From positions 248,001-312,000 of the forward strand of contig JAHLJZ010000017.1 of assembly GCA_025602915.1 (NCBI GenBank): a stretch of 64,000 nucleotides of DNA. The letters run 5' to 3'. This document shows, piece after piece, positions 45,902-59,294 of this stretch. Position 1 is the first letter of the stretch, and each line of letters opens with the position of its first letter. The notes under the pieces were generated by a model that worked only from the letters and a program-made list of their open reading frames with translations, was not told where the DNA came from and ran no database searches. The stretch is from Paraphysoderma sedebokerense (taxonomy: Eukaryota > Blastocladiomycota > Physodermatomycetes > Physodermatales > Physodermataceae). Position numbers and translations under genes: made by a program.

Positions 45902-48401
45902 ATGAAGAGATATATTTTTGATCCAATTAGCGGTACGTTTTCGTCACATTTTCGAGCGAAATTCCTTATGATTGCCAGATAGCCAACTCGACGTCTTCAT
46001 AATAATAGGGGAAACAATACCGAACACTTTAGCCAATTTCTATTACCCTTATTGGCTCTTAGTTATTCTGCAGATACTATTCTGGGTGCTAGTCGTTCTG
46101 TTCCTGTTATACTTGACATCTCATTATGTTGTCCATAGTTGGTGTTTCTTTGAGATTGCTAGACTCGGTTTGAAAGAGATAGCGACATCAAAGGCCGAAC
46201 AAAAGTTGGAAGACAAGTGGGGTAGTTATGATGAACAAAGTGAATTGAGTGGAAATAGTAATTCCAAGAAACGGATCAATATCCCGCCTTACTATCAATC
46301 TGCATCAAAGAAATTAACGGATGCCAAGTGGAGAGTCCTCTTGGCCATCGTGAATTGGTTGGTTTACACTGGATGTTTAATTATGCTAGCGGTGTTGAAT
46401 TTTGTATTCTTGGCTTCTGGATACACTGGTTAGTGTATTTGTTATCAATTGTTTAAGAGATTTCCTGACGATATTCCTTTTAATAGCTGCTGGCTGGGTG
46501 GATATCAGTGTCTCTTTCGCGCCAGACCCAATGAAGTGGAGAAGTGATTACGGGTTGATTTTCTATGCTGTCAATGCGGGGCCGCCTATAGTGATCGGTT
46601 TAATTGCCTTGTTCAAGGTATGCTATATATGATGTAATGAACGTTGCTTAGCTGCTCTAATAACCATTCAACCTCTAGTTTTTAAAAGATACAATTCGCC
46701 ATCGACTTTTTGTTCGAAGTCGACGCAAGAATGCCGATACGTTACCCCCACCTGTGTCCTCTGCAGACAATCCCGCCAAGGTCGATGAAGATCCAACCGT
46801 CATTATTCTCATCCCAACGTACAAGGAGCCCCTACCAAACATTTTATCTACACTCAACGCCATTACTGCATCGGAATATCCCAAAGAAAAGATTCACATT
46901 TATCTTGGCTTTGATGATTTAGAAGTACAACAGACAGTATTTACATTAACGAGACTTTTGAGCGGTGAAGGAATTCTTGAAGAAGCCGACCAGTTACACC
47001 AAGACGAGAAGTCAAATAAGTATAATGGTCTCGTTCAATTACAATCAAAACGTAGTACCTTAAACGTCAACGCCGAAATGAATACACAAGATCCACATTC
47101 GCCTCAACCCGTCTCTGTCATCATGTCGGCAGATCATTGCCCTCTTGTCACCTCACTCATTTATAACGATACGTCCTTGCATCTCTGTCGATTTCCCCAT
47201 GGTGGCAAATTATCAGTACAAAAACATCTCTTCTCGCTTATTTCAAAACGCATTCCTCAAATTTATCCGGGGGACTCTTATGTCCTCTTCATCGACTCGG
47301 ATACCACCGTATTACCGAATACAGTCAGAAACTTTGTCGATCACTTGACAATAAATCCCAAAGAATTGGCAACCACGGGTATTATTGTTTCCAGAAATGG
47401 ACATTCGACAAATTTCTGGCAACAGTATCAAGATGCAGAGGTACGTTTTCAACCATCTGTGTACAGAAGGCTCTACAGCACACTGACTCTGAACCTAAAC
47501 TCCAACATAGTATATTTTTATGCAACTCGGATCCAGGTGTACCGAAGCTGCAATGGGCGGTGTTACGTGTCTACCGGGGGCCTTAACAATGGTCTATTAC
47601 CCGTTGTTGAAAGCAGTATCAGCGCAATACTTCAATCAACCACCCATCGATTCTACATTTGAATTTTGTCGCCGCAAATTGGGAGAGGACCGATACCTTA
47701 CTCATTTGATTATGGAGTATACTGGATCATATAGAGTTGGATTTGATGTGAATTCAATCTGTAAGACAGAGGCTCCTGGTAATTTCTATAATCTCTTGAG
47801 ACAAAGACGAAGGTGGACATTGGGTAGTTTCACGAATGAAGTGTATATTCTGTGCACTCCCAGGTAATACCTCCCTTGTTTTGATTTATCTCTAATACGT
47901 ACTGGTTGTTTTAAAAATCTTTACTTATTCGTAAATCGTCATACAGATTTTACTTCTCTTATCCTTTCCTCATTCTTCTTAGAGTTTATCAAACTCTCCG
48001 ACTTAGCGGTGTCATATTTTACATTTTCCTCTTGGAAATGTTCTTCACAGCAGAACTAAGCGATCTGAAGCCGGCCCTCTACGTCGTCAATTTTGCTGTT
48101 TTCTTTCTGTATTGGTTGATTCTCGCAGTTTGGGCAATATTTAATAAACGATGGAAATCAATGATATGGGTGTGGGTTTATTTTATTGGGAATTTGATCT
48201 TCGAAAGCGTTTGGTTATGGTATAGTATCTGGACGGTCAGAGAAAAATCGGTTCGTATCAAATTATTTTAATCTTTTTGCAGTGCATCAGTTTGAAACTG
48301 ATTTCACGTATTCTTTGCCTTTATAATAGTGGGGTGGTCCTCGTCAAGCGGACTCTGCGAGGGAAGAAGAAAATGCCGAAAAGAAAGGAAATGGAAACTA
48401 G
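45902..48401 (+). CDS. Chitin synthase-like GT2 enzyme, copy A
   Basis: Membrane glycosyltransferase of the division-2 chitin synthase type, polymerising UDP-GlcNAc. About nine exons; exon 1 (ATG 45902, MKRYIFDPIS) joins GETIPNTLANFYYPYW. Order: two N-terminal TMs (LLVILQILFWVLVVLFLLYL; VLLAIVNWLVYTGCLIML), more TMs, then the GT2 core: VIILIPTYKEPLPNILST, LGFDDLEVQ, VLFIDSDTTVLPNT (DSD), STNFWQQYQDAE, GGVTCLPGALTMVYY, KLGEDRYLTHLIMEY (GEDRY), ICKTEAPGNFYNLLRQRRRW (QRRRW), then four C-terminal TMs and a short charged tail (stop 48399-48401). About 700 residues, with no myosin motor, cytochrome-b5-like or DEK domain, so much shorter than class V/VII enzymes. Sits head-to-tail with a close paralogue. 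Confidence 0.88.
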
Positions 48402-48971
48402 ACGAGTTCATCACAAATTTATTTAATTAACCAAACAAGGCGGACACTTATAATTTGTGCCGATAAAACTGTTACAGTTTTCCATTCTCTCATTCAATAA
48501 ATTAATTTTAATCAATGCCTAACAGGAATTCTTTCATCGAGCATGAATTTAGTGGAAACTACTTTTGAAATGTACTGACCCTTTCAGGAAAAAGTTCTCG
48601 AATATTGCCGACAATTATCTCGACATTGACGATGAAAATTGGATAAAGCTTAGAAGCGGTATGCTGCGATTTTAAGTGGTATATTCTGTACAGATGTTAT
48701 TAATTGACTTTAATTAAATGTTGAATTGTAGACAGATCTCGCTTGGCGAAAATGGAAAATCTGTACAACGCCGTGTATTGTTCACCTTGTTCCTGACGCG
48801 GTCATTGACAGTCATCGGAGACAATGCAGACAAATTCTAGTTGGCTCTTCATATCACAAACCAATGAGGATCAATTTTCACATTCACAGCAATTAATATT
48901 TGGAAGTGGGTCGTTTTATGTGTTTTGGACACACTGATACAGCAGGCATCTCATCATTGACATCATCAGAA
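48402..48971. other. Spacer between the two chitin synthase genes
   Basis: Non-coding; should hold the terminator of copy A and the promoter of copy B. No obvious remnant of a further copy. Confidence 0.4.
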
Positions 48972-51526
48972 ATGGTCAGACAAGTGCTTGACCCCATCAC
49001 AGGTAAGGCCCGTTAATTAAATGTCAGTCTGTGTGCCGGCCGTCCACTTATTCTTCCTTGCTTGAAATTTGCAACCGAATTAAATATTCTAGGTCGAGAA
49101 ATTCCAAACACTCTCGCATATGTGTATTATCCAGGATGGGTGCTCGTTATTCTACAAATTTTCTTTTGGATTACCTCTATCATGTTCCTCCTGTACTTAA
49201 TTTGTCACTACATCGTTCATAGCTGGAGTTTCTTTGAAATTGCCCGATTAGGAATGAAAGAGATTAGCGATGCAAAAGAGGAGATTGAGTCCGGGAAACA
49301 AGACCTTGGGCAGTCAAAACTACAGAATTTACCAGACTCGGTTGAAGTACCTGCTTATTATCGCATCTCAAAGAACAAATTATCCCATGCCCGCCAGAGA
49401 GTGTGCTTGGCGATGTCGATATGGGCTTTCTATTCCGCGGCTATGGTTATCGTTTCCCTACTCTCATTCTTGTTTCTTTCCTTTGGAAGCACAGGTTCGT
49501 TGAAATTTGCCCAATATTTGATGCAAACCATACGAAATTATATTTTAACGGCGTCTCTTTCAATTTGTAGCTTCCGGATGGATTAATTTTGAGTTACCGT
49601 TAATAAAGAACCCTGAAAAGTTCAGAAATGACTATTTGGCGGTTTTTTATGGGGTTTATGTCGGTCCACCCATTCTAATTGCTATCATTTCGATTTTTAA
49701 GGTAAATTTTCCGGTTGGATTAATTCTCGCTGTGTATTTGGGTTAAGACTAAAATTTGCTTTTCAGCTCGTCCACTCAACTGTGAGCCATCGCATGTACC
49801 AGAAAAAGAAGGCGGAAACCCTTCCATCCCCTGTTTCGCACTCGGTTGAATCTTTCAAAGCTTATCCGAATGTTATCATTCTTGTTCCTACTTACAAGGA
49901 ACCACTCCCTAATATTCTTTCCACCATCAATGCCATCGCCGCCTCGGATTATCCTAAAGATCGAATTCATGTTTACCTTGGATTCGACGAACTCGAGGTC
50001 CAAGAAACCATTTTTACTTTAACCAGACTTCTCTCCGGCGAAGGGTTCTTGGAACATGCTAGTCCCATTCACTCGGATGAGAAAGCAATGAAGTATAATG
50101 GACTAGCTCAGTTACGTTCATTCCGGAACAGCGGTTCTAGTCTCGGCGATGGAACAAATGGCCCGGCGACAACTCCAATGTCCACTGATTGCCCTCTTGT
50201 TACGTCATTGATGTATAACGGGATTTCACTCCAACTGTGTAGATTTCCTCACGGTGGTAAACTCTCTGTACAAAAATATTTATATGAACTGATTTCTACT
50301 CGCATTCCGGAGGTTTATCCCGTCGATTCTTATGTTCTCTTTATTGATTCGGATACTACCGTACTGCCAAATACTGTGAGTACTTTTATCGATCACTTCA
50401 GACTGAATCCAAAAGAATTGGCAGCTACTGGTTTTATCGTATCTCGAAACGGTCATGGCTCTAATTTTTGGCAGCAATATCAAGATGCAGAGGTACTTTT
50501 ATTTTCCTTTAACTGACATCTGGAAGCACTCGTATTCTAACTGCCTGTATTTTGCAGTACATTTTCATGCAACTTGGTTCGCGATGTGCCGAAGCTGCGT
50601 TGGGCGGCGTTACCTGTCTACCTGGTGCTTTAACGATTGTTTACTATCCATTACTCACCGCCGTAGCAACACAATACTTTAACCAACCCCCCATTGACTC
50701 TACATTTGAATTCTGTCGTCGTAAATTGGGTGAAGATCGGTACATGACTCATTTGATTATGGAGTATACGAGTTGTTATAAAGTTGGATTTGAAGTAAAC
50801 GCTATCTGTAAGACTGAAGCTCCCGGAAATTTTTATAACTTATTGAGACAAAGACGAAGATGGACGTTGGGTAGTTTTGCGAATGAAGTTTATATCTTGT
50901 GTACGCCACGGTACGAAAAACATCGAAGAACCCTGTCATCGCCGCACTTCAACATACTTGGTGAACTAACATCTCTGTTACTCCTTTTTAAATGTAGATT
51001 CTACTATACGTTTCCAGCACTCATTCTTCTTCGAATCTACCAAACTCTTCGCCTCGGTGGTGCCATCTTTTACATTTTCATTCTCGAATTAATCTTTACC
51101 TCCACTTTCTCCGCTTCCCCGAATATCAAGGAATACATATTAATCTTCAGTGTCCCATTTTTATACTGGCTTATTGTCGCTATCTGGGCTTTCACAAATA
51201 AACGATGGAAAGTCAGTTTATGGGTGTTGGCTTATTTCATTGGTAACTTGGTATTTGAAAGTGTTTGGTTGTGGTATAGTTTATGGACTGTGAGAGAGAA
51301 AGTGGTATGTTGAAATTATTTGCAGTGTTGTGTTTGATTTGCTTGTGGTTTATCTAACTTAGAATTTCATTGATAGTGGGGTGGACCTCGAGCGGACGCG
51401 AAACCTGAAGGTGAAGAAGAACATACCGAGGATATTGGGGAAGACCAAACGCTTTCTGAAATGTCAGAGGTGGAACAGAAACCACCGATGGAATTTAGAG
51501 TTTCAAACATCGAAGAATCTCGGTAA
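48972..51526 (+). CDS. Chitin synthase-like GT2 enzyme, copy B
   Basis: Tandem paralogue of the gene 570 bases upstream, with the same exon plan and about 75% identity by eye in the core. Exon 1 MVRQVLDPITG joins REIPNTLAYVYYPGW. Motifs: VIILVPTYKEPLPNILST, YLGFDELEVQET, VLFIDSDTTVLPNTVS, GSNFWQQYQDAEYIFMQL, GGVTCLPGALTIVYY, KLGEDRYMTHLIMEY, ICKTEAPGNFYNLLRQRRRW, TLGSFANEVYILCTP. TMs at both ends. The cytoplasmic tail is longer and acidic (EGEEEHTEDIGEDQTLSEMSE), ending at 51524-51526. The paralogues differ mostly in the loop before the CPLVTSL segment and in this tail, so regulation or partners may differ while catalysis is kept. Confidence 0.88.
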
Positions 51527-51889
51527 CTATTAGCGTTTTAAATTTTTGTTGCTTTAATTTTTCCTGTGATGTGTTCAATTTATGTTTCAATGTTCCAATT
51601 GTAATATGTAATAGTGATGATAAACCTTGATATGTTGTAGATTACATTGTTGTTGTACTGTAATATTCTATTGCATCCGATAAATACAAAATTGGGTAAA
51701 CCCGAACAAAGAAAGATGAAAATTGTGCTCATCGTATTCGGAAGACTGTGTACCACAACTTTAATCCAGCTTAGGTGTCAGAGTTTAACATTAGTCGGAA
51801 ACAGATTCACCTGTAATGTGTCTTCTAACTCTCTGATTGCTTTCCGGGTTTGGGTTAGATGAACTTCTATATTTTGTAATATCATGAAA
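51527..51889. other. Convergent intergenic region, chitin synthase B / HAD
   Basis: 3' flanks of two genes facing each other. The open frame at 51647-51862 has no support. Confidence 0.4.
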
Positions 51890-53244
51890 TCACGCTGCGT
51901 TAATGACCATAACTGAGATTGTAAAACTTGTAGTCGAATGAAACCAACTTATCACTTTCATGCCTAGCTGTTTCGCAGCCTTTAGATTTCTAAGGTAATC
52001 GAAAACTGGTTAGTTTTACCTCATCTCAACAAATCATTGATACTACAGAAGCGGCTTCGTAAAAGTAGCAACCAAGTATTCTTAGAAAGAGAAAACAAGA
52101 TTGGAAACATACTCTCCGATGTCATCCAAAAATACGCATTCTGTTGGATCCAAGTCTAACCGTTTACAACACAATTGAAATATACGTGGATCAGGTTTCC
52201 GAACACCTTCAACTGATGATTCTATTGTTACGTCGAATAGTGACATTAGTTCAGATAATCGAGACTGATGGTGAGCCGGAATTGGAATGTTGAAAGTTGA
52301 TGGTGTCGAAGGGGAAGAGGGTACGGCGAAGTTGTTGGTGATCGTGGCAATTTTGTAATTTGTTTGTTCTATGACGATAATGAATTATATAAATTTTTCA
52401 GTCAGGGGGTGCTTGTAGTATGAAGAATAGAGGTTGGTGAGTAAAAGTGTAAACCTTTGAGGATGCGAATAGCGTTTAGCATGTCTACATTGACTTTGCT
52501 GGATTCGATCATCATGTCTTTAAATAAACTCTCGCCATCAATTATGAAAGGTTTCGTCAAATCGTACTTTGAAATATCTTTATACATAGAGAAGTTTGAG
52601 TTAGTCCAACGTTTCGGCCAGGTTTTGTTTAAGGATGGCCGTGGAAGACGAAGATTAAGCGGGCCGCTATTTATTAAGAGCAAAAAGCACACATGCAAGA
52701 TGTCTTTCTCGCTCCCACGACTGACACTAGTCTGTTCTTGTTAAACAGCAGATATTTGGTTCTTCATTTTCGAATCATCAGCACTCCTGGGGTATCCTGC
52801 TGATGTGCACAGAGAATGTTTACAGCTTGAACGCTGAAAGAAGAACAGCTGATGCTTGCCTAAGCATGGAATTCTGTGGACCTACCTATTCCCTTTTTGA
52901 CTGCCCATGATTGATAGATTTTTAAATACTTTTCTTTACTCAGCTCCTCACCAAAGGCGGGTAAAAATTCATTGAGCGTAATTTCGTTCCGTTCAAACTT
53001 CTGAAAGGGGCCATTCGGTCCCGAAGCTGAACTGCAAAGTGTCAAGTTAATGCCAACTCAATTCAGGGTATATGACAAGAGAAGAATGATTTTTGTATTA
53101 CATTGCAATGTTGATGTAATGCGGCGGGATATGATGCGCTTTTTCGTATGTAGCTATAGCGAGGAACGGTGAGCCAACGCAGACACCGCCGAGATCGAAA
53201 ATGACGGCCTTTAATGGTTTCTGATGCAGTTTTGTATTGTTCAT
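51890..53244 (-). CDS. HAD-superfamily hydrolase, ACAD10/epoxide-hydrolase N-domain type
   Basis: Probable phosphatase of unknown substrate. Start ATG at 53244: MNNTKLHQKPLKAVIFDLGGVCVGSP, with motif I in FDLGG. As in ACAD10-like members, the second Asp of the usual DxD is Gly here. Then HHIPPHYINIAI, SASGPNGPFQKFERNEITLNEF, LDLDPTECVFLDDIG (motif IV, DD), ATITNNFAVP (motif II Thr), VEGVRKPDPRIFQLCCKRL (motif III Lys), ENLKAAKQLGMKVIS and a short tail to the stop at 51890-51892. About six exons. The cap is the small helical C1 type. Architecture agrees with the N-terminal phosphatase domain family of soluble epoxide hydrolase, but no hydrolase partner is fused. Cytosolic by default. Confidence 0.82.
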
Positions 53245-53731
53245 TATTTGTGCCTCAATGAAGACAGATTAATTCAAAGATGCAAAGAGGGCAGGAAACT
53301 CAGGTTATCATGGTTGCTTCATTTGTGCGACCGTGCAGAAGAATAGAGCACCAAGCCGCAGAACGTCATTGGGTCCTTGCGGAGGTTATCGCAACCACAC
53401 TATCTCGCATGGGTCTGGCAGTGGTCTGGCACTGTGCGCAAGCTGATTGAAGTGCAGTGTAGACGACGACACTGCCACAAAACATTGCTGTCAGATAGAC
53501 AGGATTGCGCTCCGATAAATTAGCAGATGCCGATGGGTCAGAGTATGGATGTGTCACAGCATCGACAGCATCCACAATTCCACATTCAACAACATGCTCT
53601 GTGTCCGTAATCCTGATTATGACGGCATGCTCGTAATTCATCAATGATGCTGTACAATATTATCACAAGTTTGTATTTGTTAAGAATGAAATAAGGTGTG
53701 GCCGCGTGATCCTTGGAAACTACGATTAATG
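53245..53731. other. Unique spacer up to the duplication junction
   Basis: No gene seen. It holds the HAD promoter and ends exactly where sequence from inside the integrase-like gene begins again (53731/53732). Confidence 0.5.
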
Positions 53732-54033
53732 TGATGCAACGTGGATTCAACGGAGTATATTTCAACCCCGACACCGACACCCCATGTCTCCGTCCACCAC
53801 CAATCATCGAAGGTCCAGAATGTGTAAACCATCACGATGTCGGTCCCGATGAAAGTGATATCGATCCCGCGCAACTGTTGCACGTTAATTTGGAGGACCC
53901 TAGAAACCCACTTGACGAGGAACAAATGGTTGCTTTAAAAAGACGTATCGACCCGTTAGATTACGATGCCTCGCCAACTGGTATTGAATTGTATATTCGG
54001 ACTATAAGCTTCCTCCTTGGAAGAAATTTGTAA
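53732..54033 (+). pseudogene. 3' fragment of the integrase-like gene (copy 2)
   Basis: Only the last 100 or so codons of the integrase-like gene are present, identical to the tail of the copy at 33656-35173. The fragment was cut by the duplication boundary and lacks the HTH and integrase core, so it is not expected to make a working protein. Confidence 0.9.
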
Positions 54034-54161
54034 TATAAATCAGTGGAAAGGAAGAAACCACTGCGGTACTTGAATTGTATTATCAGACTATAGGCCATGG
54101 GTTTCCTTCTTGGAAGGTAAAAATTGTAATATAAATCATTGGAAAGGAAGAAACCACTGCG
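53986..54161 (+). repeat. Tandem ~85-base repeats, copy 2
   Basis: Same pair as at 35126-35301, carried along by the large duplication. Confidence 0.8.
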
Positions 54162-54475
54162 ACACCCTTGACGAATGGAATGCTGTGCATATAACTATAT
54201 ACATCACAAATAAATTCACTCAAAATCCTGAATTCATTCAAATCGGCGATGGGTAAAGCACTATATGCGCAACAGTTGGCACCTGGCGGCGATACTAAAA
54301 AGTTTTTGGTCATTGGATCTCTGGCCTGCTCAATTGCCGCCCACCGGACAGCACCAGACACCTGTTTCTATCGGTGTGACAGTTATTATTAGCATCAGAA
54401 AACATTCATTCTCACCACGATGTTAACTGTGTTTTACTTGCTACATAAATTATATATGAAACTCACCAACACATC

Positions 54476-54573
54476 GGCCCGATGGTCTAGTGGTATGATT
54501 TTCCCTTAGGGTTTGGTTCCTCAACAGGATCATAACTTGGGAGAGGTCCCGGGTTCAATCCCCGGTCGGGCCC
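54476..54573 (+). tRNA. tRNA-Pro(AGG) with intron, copy 2
   Basis: Identical to the gene at 35616-35713, including the 26-base intron (54512-54537), anticodon AGG at 54508-54510 and the TTTT terminator. Confidence 0.95.
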
Positions 54574-55325
54574 TTTTGCTATTTTTTGCTTTTTTTATAT
54601 TTTGAATCCCGTGAGTTGGGGATAAGTTGCAGCGAGAAACAGTTGTAGCACAATCTAAAGTACGAATGGCTTTGTTTCGGGGATTGCGATTATTTTATCG
54701 GTTGATAAATAGTCAGTTCTGTGGCCGGACTGTGGATGCTGAGGCTACCCACGCTTTGTGAATCATGCATGTAGTACGAATCCTTGTACATTTCCTTGGA
54801 CAATAGAAAAAAAGGAGAGAAATGAAATTGGACTATAATATAAGGATGGTGGACATTCGTTTACATGCATCTGTCCGCCTTTTCGCGGTTGGTTTGATTT
54901 CCGCAAGTCCAAACTCCGACTTGACAATTTTAGGCGTAGAGTTGACAGAAAAGTAATCGACTCAACAAATTGACACATAATAATTTTCAACTTCTACGAT
55001 GATATTTCATTCAATGTGTACCTGCATACATCCTTTTTAAAACGTTCTATTTGTAAGTTCATTTTGTTTTGCTAAGCGTTATCATTCTGCGTTCGTCGTT
55101 TGCTGTGGGCTGTGGTAGATTGCGAAAGCGGTTTCGCCGTCAGTTATATACCTCGTTGAACCCATCTTGCGATACAATCTGATTTTCATATTTGGTTTAT
55201 ATTTGATTTCTTGTTACATACAATTCGTTTAGATTATAATTGTTGGTACTTACGAAACCAATTTCGACGACCTGATCGGTTTACACGAATATCAAATTAA
55301 AAGGAGAACCGAGACACAAAAAGCA

Positions 55326-56720
55326 ATGCATCCGACACTTTTACTGTTCCTTTTATCCACGACTACATTCATTGGATCATTTTTAGCCGGTAACATCCCG
55401 TTAATGTTTCAACTATCAGAAGACAAAATGCACATGACGACGTTGTTTGGTGCGGGTTTGATCGTGGGGACGGCGTTGGTTGTGATATTACCGGAAGGAG
55501 TGGGTCAGTTGTATGATAGTTTGGAGAATGAGAGTGATTTGGAATCGCATAAAGATGGTAAGGAAAAGTTGCTGAAAAGGGAGTTTAGGAGTCAAAGGAT
55601 GTGGGGGGTTTCAGTCGATCATTTGTCTGGGCAGACATCAAATCGAAAGTTGGAAAAGAGAGGACGGAAAAGTCGAGGGAATCCAGAGAAAGATAAACAT
55701 CAGAAAGGAGAGAAAGATGTGGGGCAGAAGTATAGGCGGAAACCGACGAGTGATCCTGATGACGAACACCACTCCAGTCCACTATACCACACGCATCCGC
55801 ATCGAAATGAAAGTGGGAAATTGACATCAGATCCGCCATCGACGACTCCCGAGAATAACGATGATCATTCTCATCATTCATCAGACAGTCCTGAAGCGCA
55901 TAGCTACATTGGGCCTTCTTTGATTTCAGGGTTCATTATCATGTTTTTGATCGACCAGATACAGAACAAGGCACTTCAACCGAGACAACCGCAATATACG
56001 ATTTCTGTTGCAGACGTGAGTGAAATCCGACCCACACCCCCGAAGATAAAGAAATCATCTGTAACGTTGGGACTGATTGTAAGTTATTACTGCGACATCG
56101 TCAAGTTCCGGATCTCCCTGTCTTCGTTTAACGAATTGTCCGTTGTGGTGTAACTTTAGGTACATTCTGCGGCAGACGGTATAGCCCTTGGTGCATCTAC
56201 AGCCAGTCAGTCCGACTCTTTGGGTCTCATTGTTTTTCTTGCCATCATGCTTCACAAAGCACCCTCGGCATTTGGACTCGCAACATTTCTCCTCCACGAA
56301 GGTTTCTCGCGACGACGAGTCCGACAACATCTCTTTGGGTTTTCATTGTCTGCTCCTATCGCCGCTTTTCTAACGTACTTGGTTCTAGCGGGGGGTAGTT
56401 TAGACGACAAAAGTATGAAGTATTGGACGGGCATAGTATTATTATTCAGCGCGGGTAGTTTCTTGTTTGTTGCTACTGTGCATATATTACCCGAAGTATT
56501 AAGCAACGGTGGAAACGAACATTCAAAACGTCGCGGTAGCGTCGGCGTAGGGAACGAATCACCGAGGCATGAATGGTTGGAATTGAATCATCCTCGTTCT
56601 CCTTCCCCCGGTCATCATCATCACCATCATAGTGGCAATGGAATGAGTGTGACTGAAATGGTGATCCTCATAGGCGGAATGTTGTTTCCGATGCTGCTGA
56701 ATATGAATCACGGTCATTAG
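55326..56720 (+). CDS. ZIP9-type zinc transporter, copy 2
   Basis: Identical in exons, intron (56079-56159) and flanks to the gene at 36466-37860. The whole upstream region back to the tRNA is included, so this copy should keep its promoter and be expressed if the duplication is real. Confidence 0.92.
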
Positions 56721-57146
56721 TGGATATTCACCAGTCTACTTGTGAAATGTATCATAAATTATTCTATTATATTTAAACTACATATGTATCATTTTTGCAC
56801 ATATCGAAGCTCACCCACCCATCTCATTATCGAAGACTTGTTCCACCTAAACCGTAAACACTCTATATCAGCAACTGTAAAATAAACGTCGAATAAATAC
56901 ATAAATTGAGATCATAATCGATGGCGCACACAAAATGATGCCACAAATCAAAAGGGAACGCCCGGGTTCAATTCCAGTGCGGAGTCGCGGACAGATTGTG
57001 CAATGGAACGGAGTCTTGTTTATCTCGGCCGATCGTAAACAAAAATTCCATCCGTACGCTACCGTATCTTTTAAACACATTTTTTAGTGGGGTCCCTCGT
57101 TACATTTTACTTATTATCATCATCAGCGTTACTTGACTGATACAAA

Positions 57147-59294
57147 ATGATGTCGGCATCGTCAATTCGAATGTCTCGTCGTCTACAGACTACTTGCAGA
57201 TCATTGGTCTCGGTTAGAACGATCACTCAAAGTGCAGCCGTTGCCGCGATTCGTTATGCCAGGTGAGTGATAATTTACCGTACAGTATGGTTGTAGAATT
57301 GAATTGCTCTTAAATAAAGGTGGAATCTGGTATCAAGATTTGGAAGGTGTTCTGGAAGAATGAGTATAATTCGCCCATCGCCAGCCTTAAAAAAAGTGGT
57401 ATCGTTGATCCACCAAATCTGATGATTAGATCAAGAATCACAGAGGCGGTAGGATACAGATAACTTTATACATATATTTTACTAATGGGGGAGTAACGAA
57501 CCGACAATTTTTTCACTCAACATAAATAGAATCCCCACTAAAACCCCAGTTTATACTCCCCTCAATCGATCAGTGTTACCCATAATTTCTTCATGGTCCC
57601 GACTCTACTCTTCGTCTTCTTACCCTTCTCACACTGTCATCAACATGCCTGCGTTATCTCCTACTATGACGCAAGGTAACCTTGGAAAATGGCATAAAAA
57701 AATCGGAGACGAGTTGGCTGCTGGTGATATTTTGGTTGAGATTGAAACAGATAAGGCGCAGATGGAATTTGAAAATCAAGAGGAAGGATTTTTGGCCAAA
57801 ATTTTGGTTCAGAGTGGGGAGAAAGACGTTCCCGTTGGAAGGGTTGGTTTTCTTTTTCCTTTTTCTTTTTTTATATTACAGTGTATATTTATTGGTATCG
57901 ATCATACCTTGGCGTGATGCACTTTGATTTAAAGTTCTAACGGATCTATAACTTCATGTTTTAAAATTACGGAATGTCGATTACTGTGTAGCCTATTGCT
58001 GTGATGGTTGACGATGCCGCTGATGTTGAGAAATTTGCCGATTTTACTCCCGATGCTAAACCCACTGCCCCGAAAGCTGCCGCCCCTTCACCATCGACCC
58101 AAGCTCCTGCATCCACGACTTCCACACAACAACCCACTGCACAGCAATCTTCTGCTTCGTCGTCTGGTATGTTTATATTGTGCATGAAATTTTATAATTT
58201 GCTTCTAACCGTATGGACCTATCTTATCAACGCTAGGTCGAGTCATTGCTTCGCCTATCGCCCGAAACATGGCCGCACAAAGCAACGTTGATCTCTCCTC
58301 TGTCGCTGGTTCTGGGCCCAACAGTCGCATCATCAAATCTGATGTCGAAAAGGCCATCAAAAGCCCCAAACCCGCCGCCGCTCCTGTTTCTGCTCCAACT
58401 CCTACTTCGAAGGCCGCTCCTGCCGCCGCTCCTGCTCCTGCAGCCGCAGGTGCCAATTTTGTGGACATTCCATTGACTAATATGCGCAAGGTCATTGCCG
58501 GTAGATTAACAGAGAGCAAATCTACTATTCCTCATTATTACTTGACCATGGAAATCAACATGGAGAGAGTATTGAAGTATGTATATTTTCAACAAAGTGA
58601 CGATTTTTAACATTTCCTCACTCGCTCTTCCTTTTTCAATTTGTGTTTAGATTGCGTGAAGTCCTTAACGCCAAGGCTAACAACAAATATAAACTCTCTG
58701 TTAACGATTTCGTGATTAAAGCATCCGCTTTGGCATTGAAAGATGTTCCTGAAGTCAATTCCAGCTGGTACAATGACTTTATTCGACAGTATGTATATGT
58801 TTCATTCAAAATGGGTCAATTAATGAAATTTAAACACTCATAAACTTTATTCAAGATACAAAACCGCCGATATATCAGTTGCTGTTGCCACTCCCTCCGG
58901 ATTAATCACACCTATTGTTCCCGCCGCTGAAACCAAAGGACTTGCTTCCATCTCTTCCCTCGTGAAAACACTCTCACAAAAAGCCAAAGAAAATAAACTC
59001 CAACCTAACGAATACCAAGGCGGTAGCTTCACTATTTCTAACCTTGGTATGTTCGGAATCAGTCAATTCACAGCCATCATCAATCCACCGCAAAGTTGTA
59101 TCCTTGCTGTGGGTGGAACAGAAAAGAAAGTTGTAGAGAAGCTAGGAAAAGAAGGTAAAAAGGAATTCGAAACTGTTAATGTCATGAAAGTATCGTTGAG
59201 TTGTGATCACCGAGTCGTCGATGGGGCAGTCGGAGCACAATGGTTGCAACGATTCAAAAAGTATTTGGAAGAACCGTTGGATATGTTGCTTTAG
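57147..59294 (+). CDS. LAT1: Pyruvate dehydrogenase E2, copy 2
   Basis: Identical to the gene at 38287-40434: presequence, one lipoyl domain (ETDKA), E1/E3-binding domain and the CDHRVVDG active site. Extra dosage of one subunit of a fixed-ratio complex would be unusual to retain, which bears on whether the duplication is genuine. Confidence 0.94.

Noticed and set aside
53366-53644. 92-codon minus-strand frame just before the duplication junction
   Set aside because: No recognisable domain; lies in the spacer upstream of the HAD gene and overlaps other chance frames.
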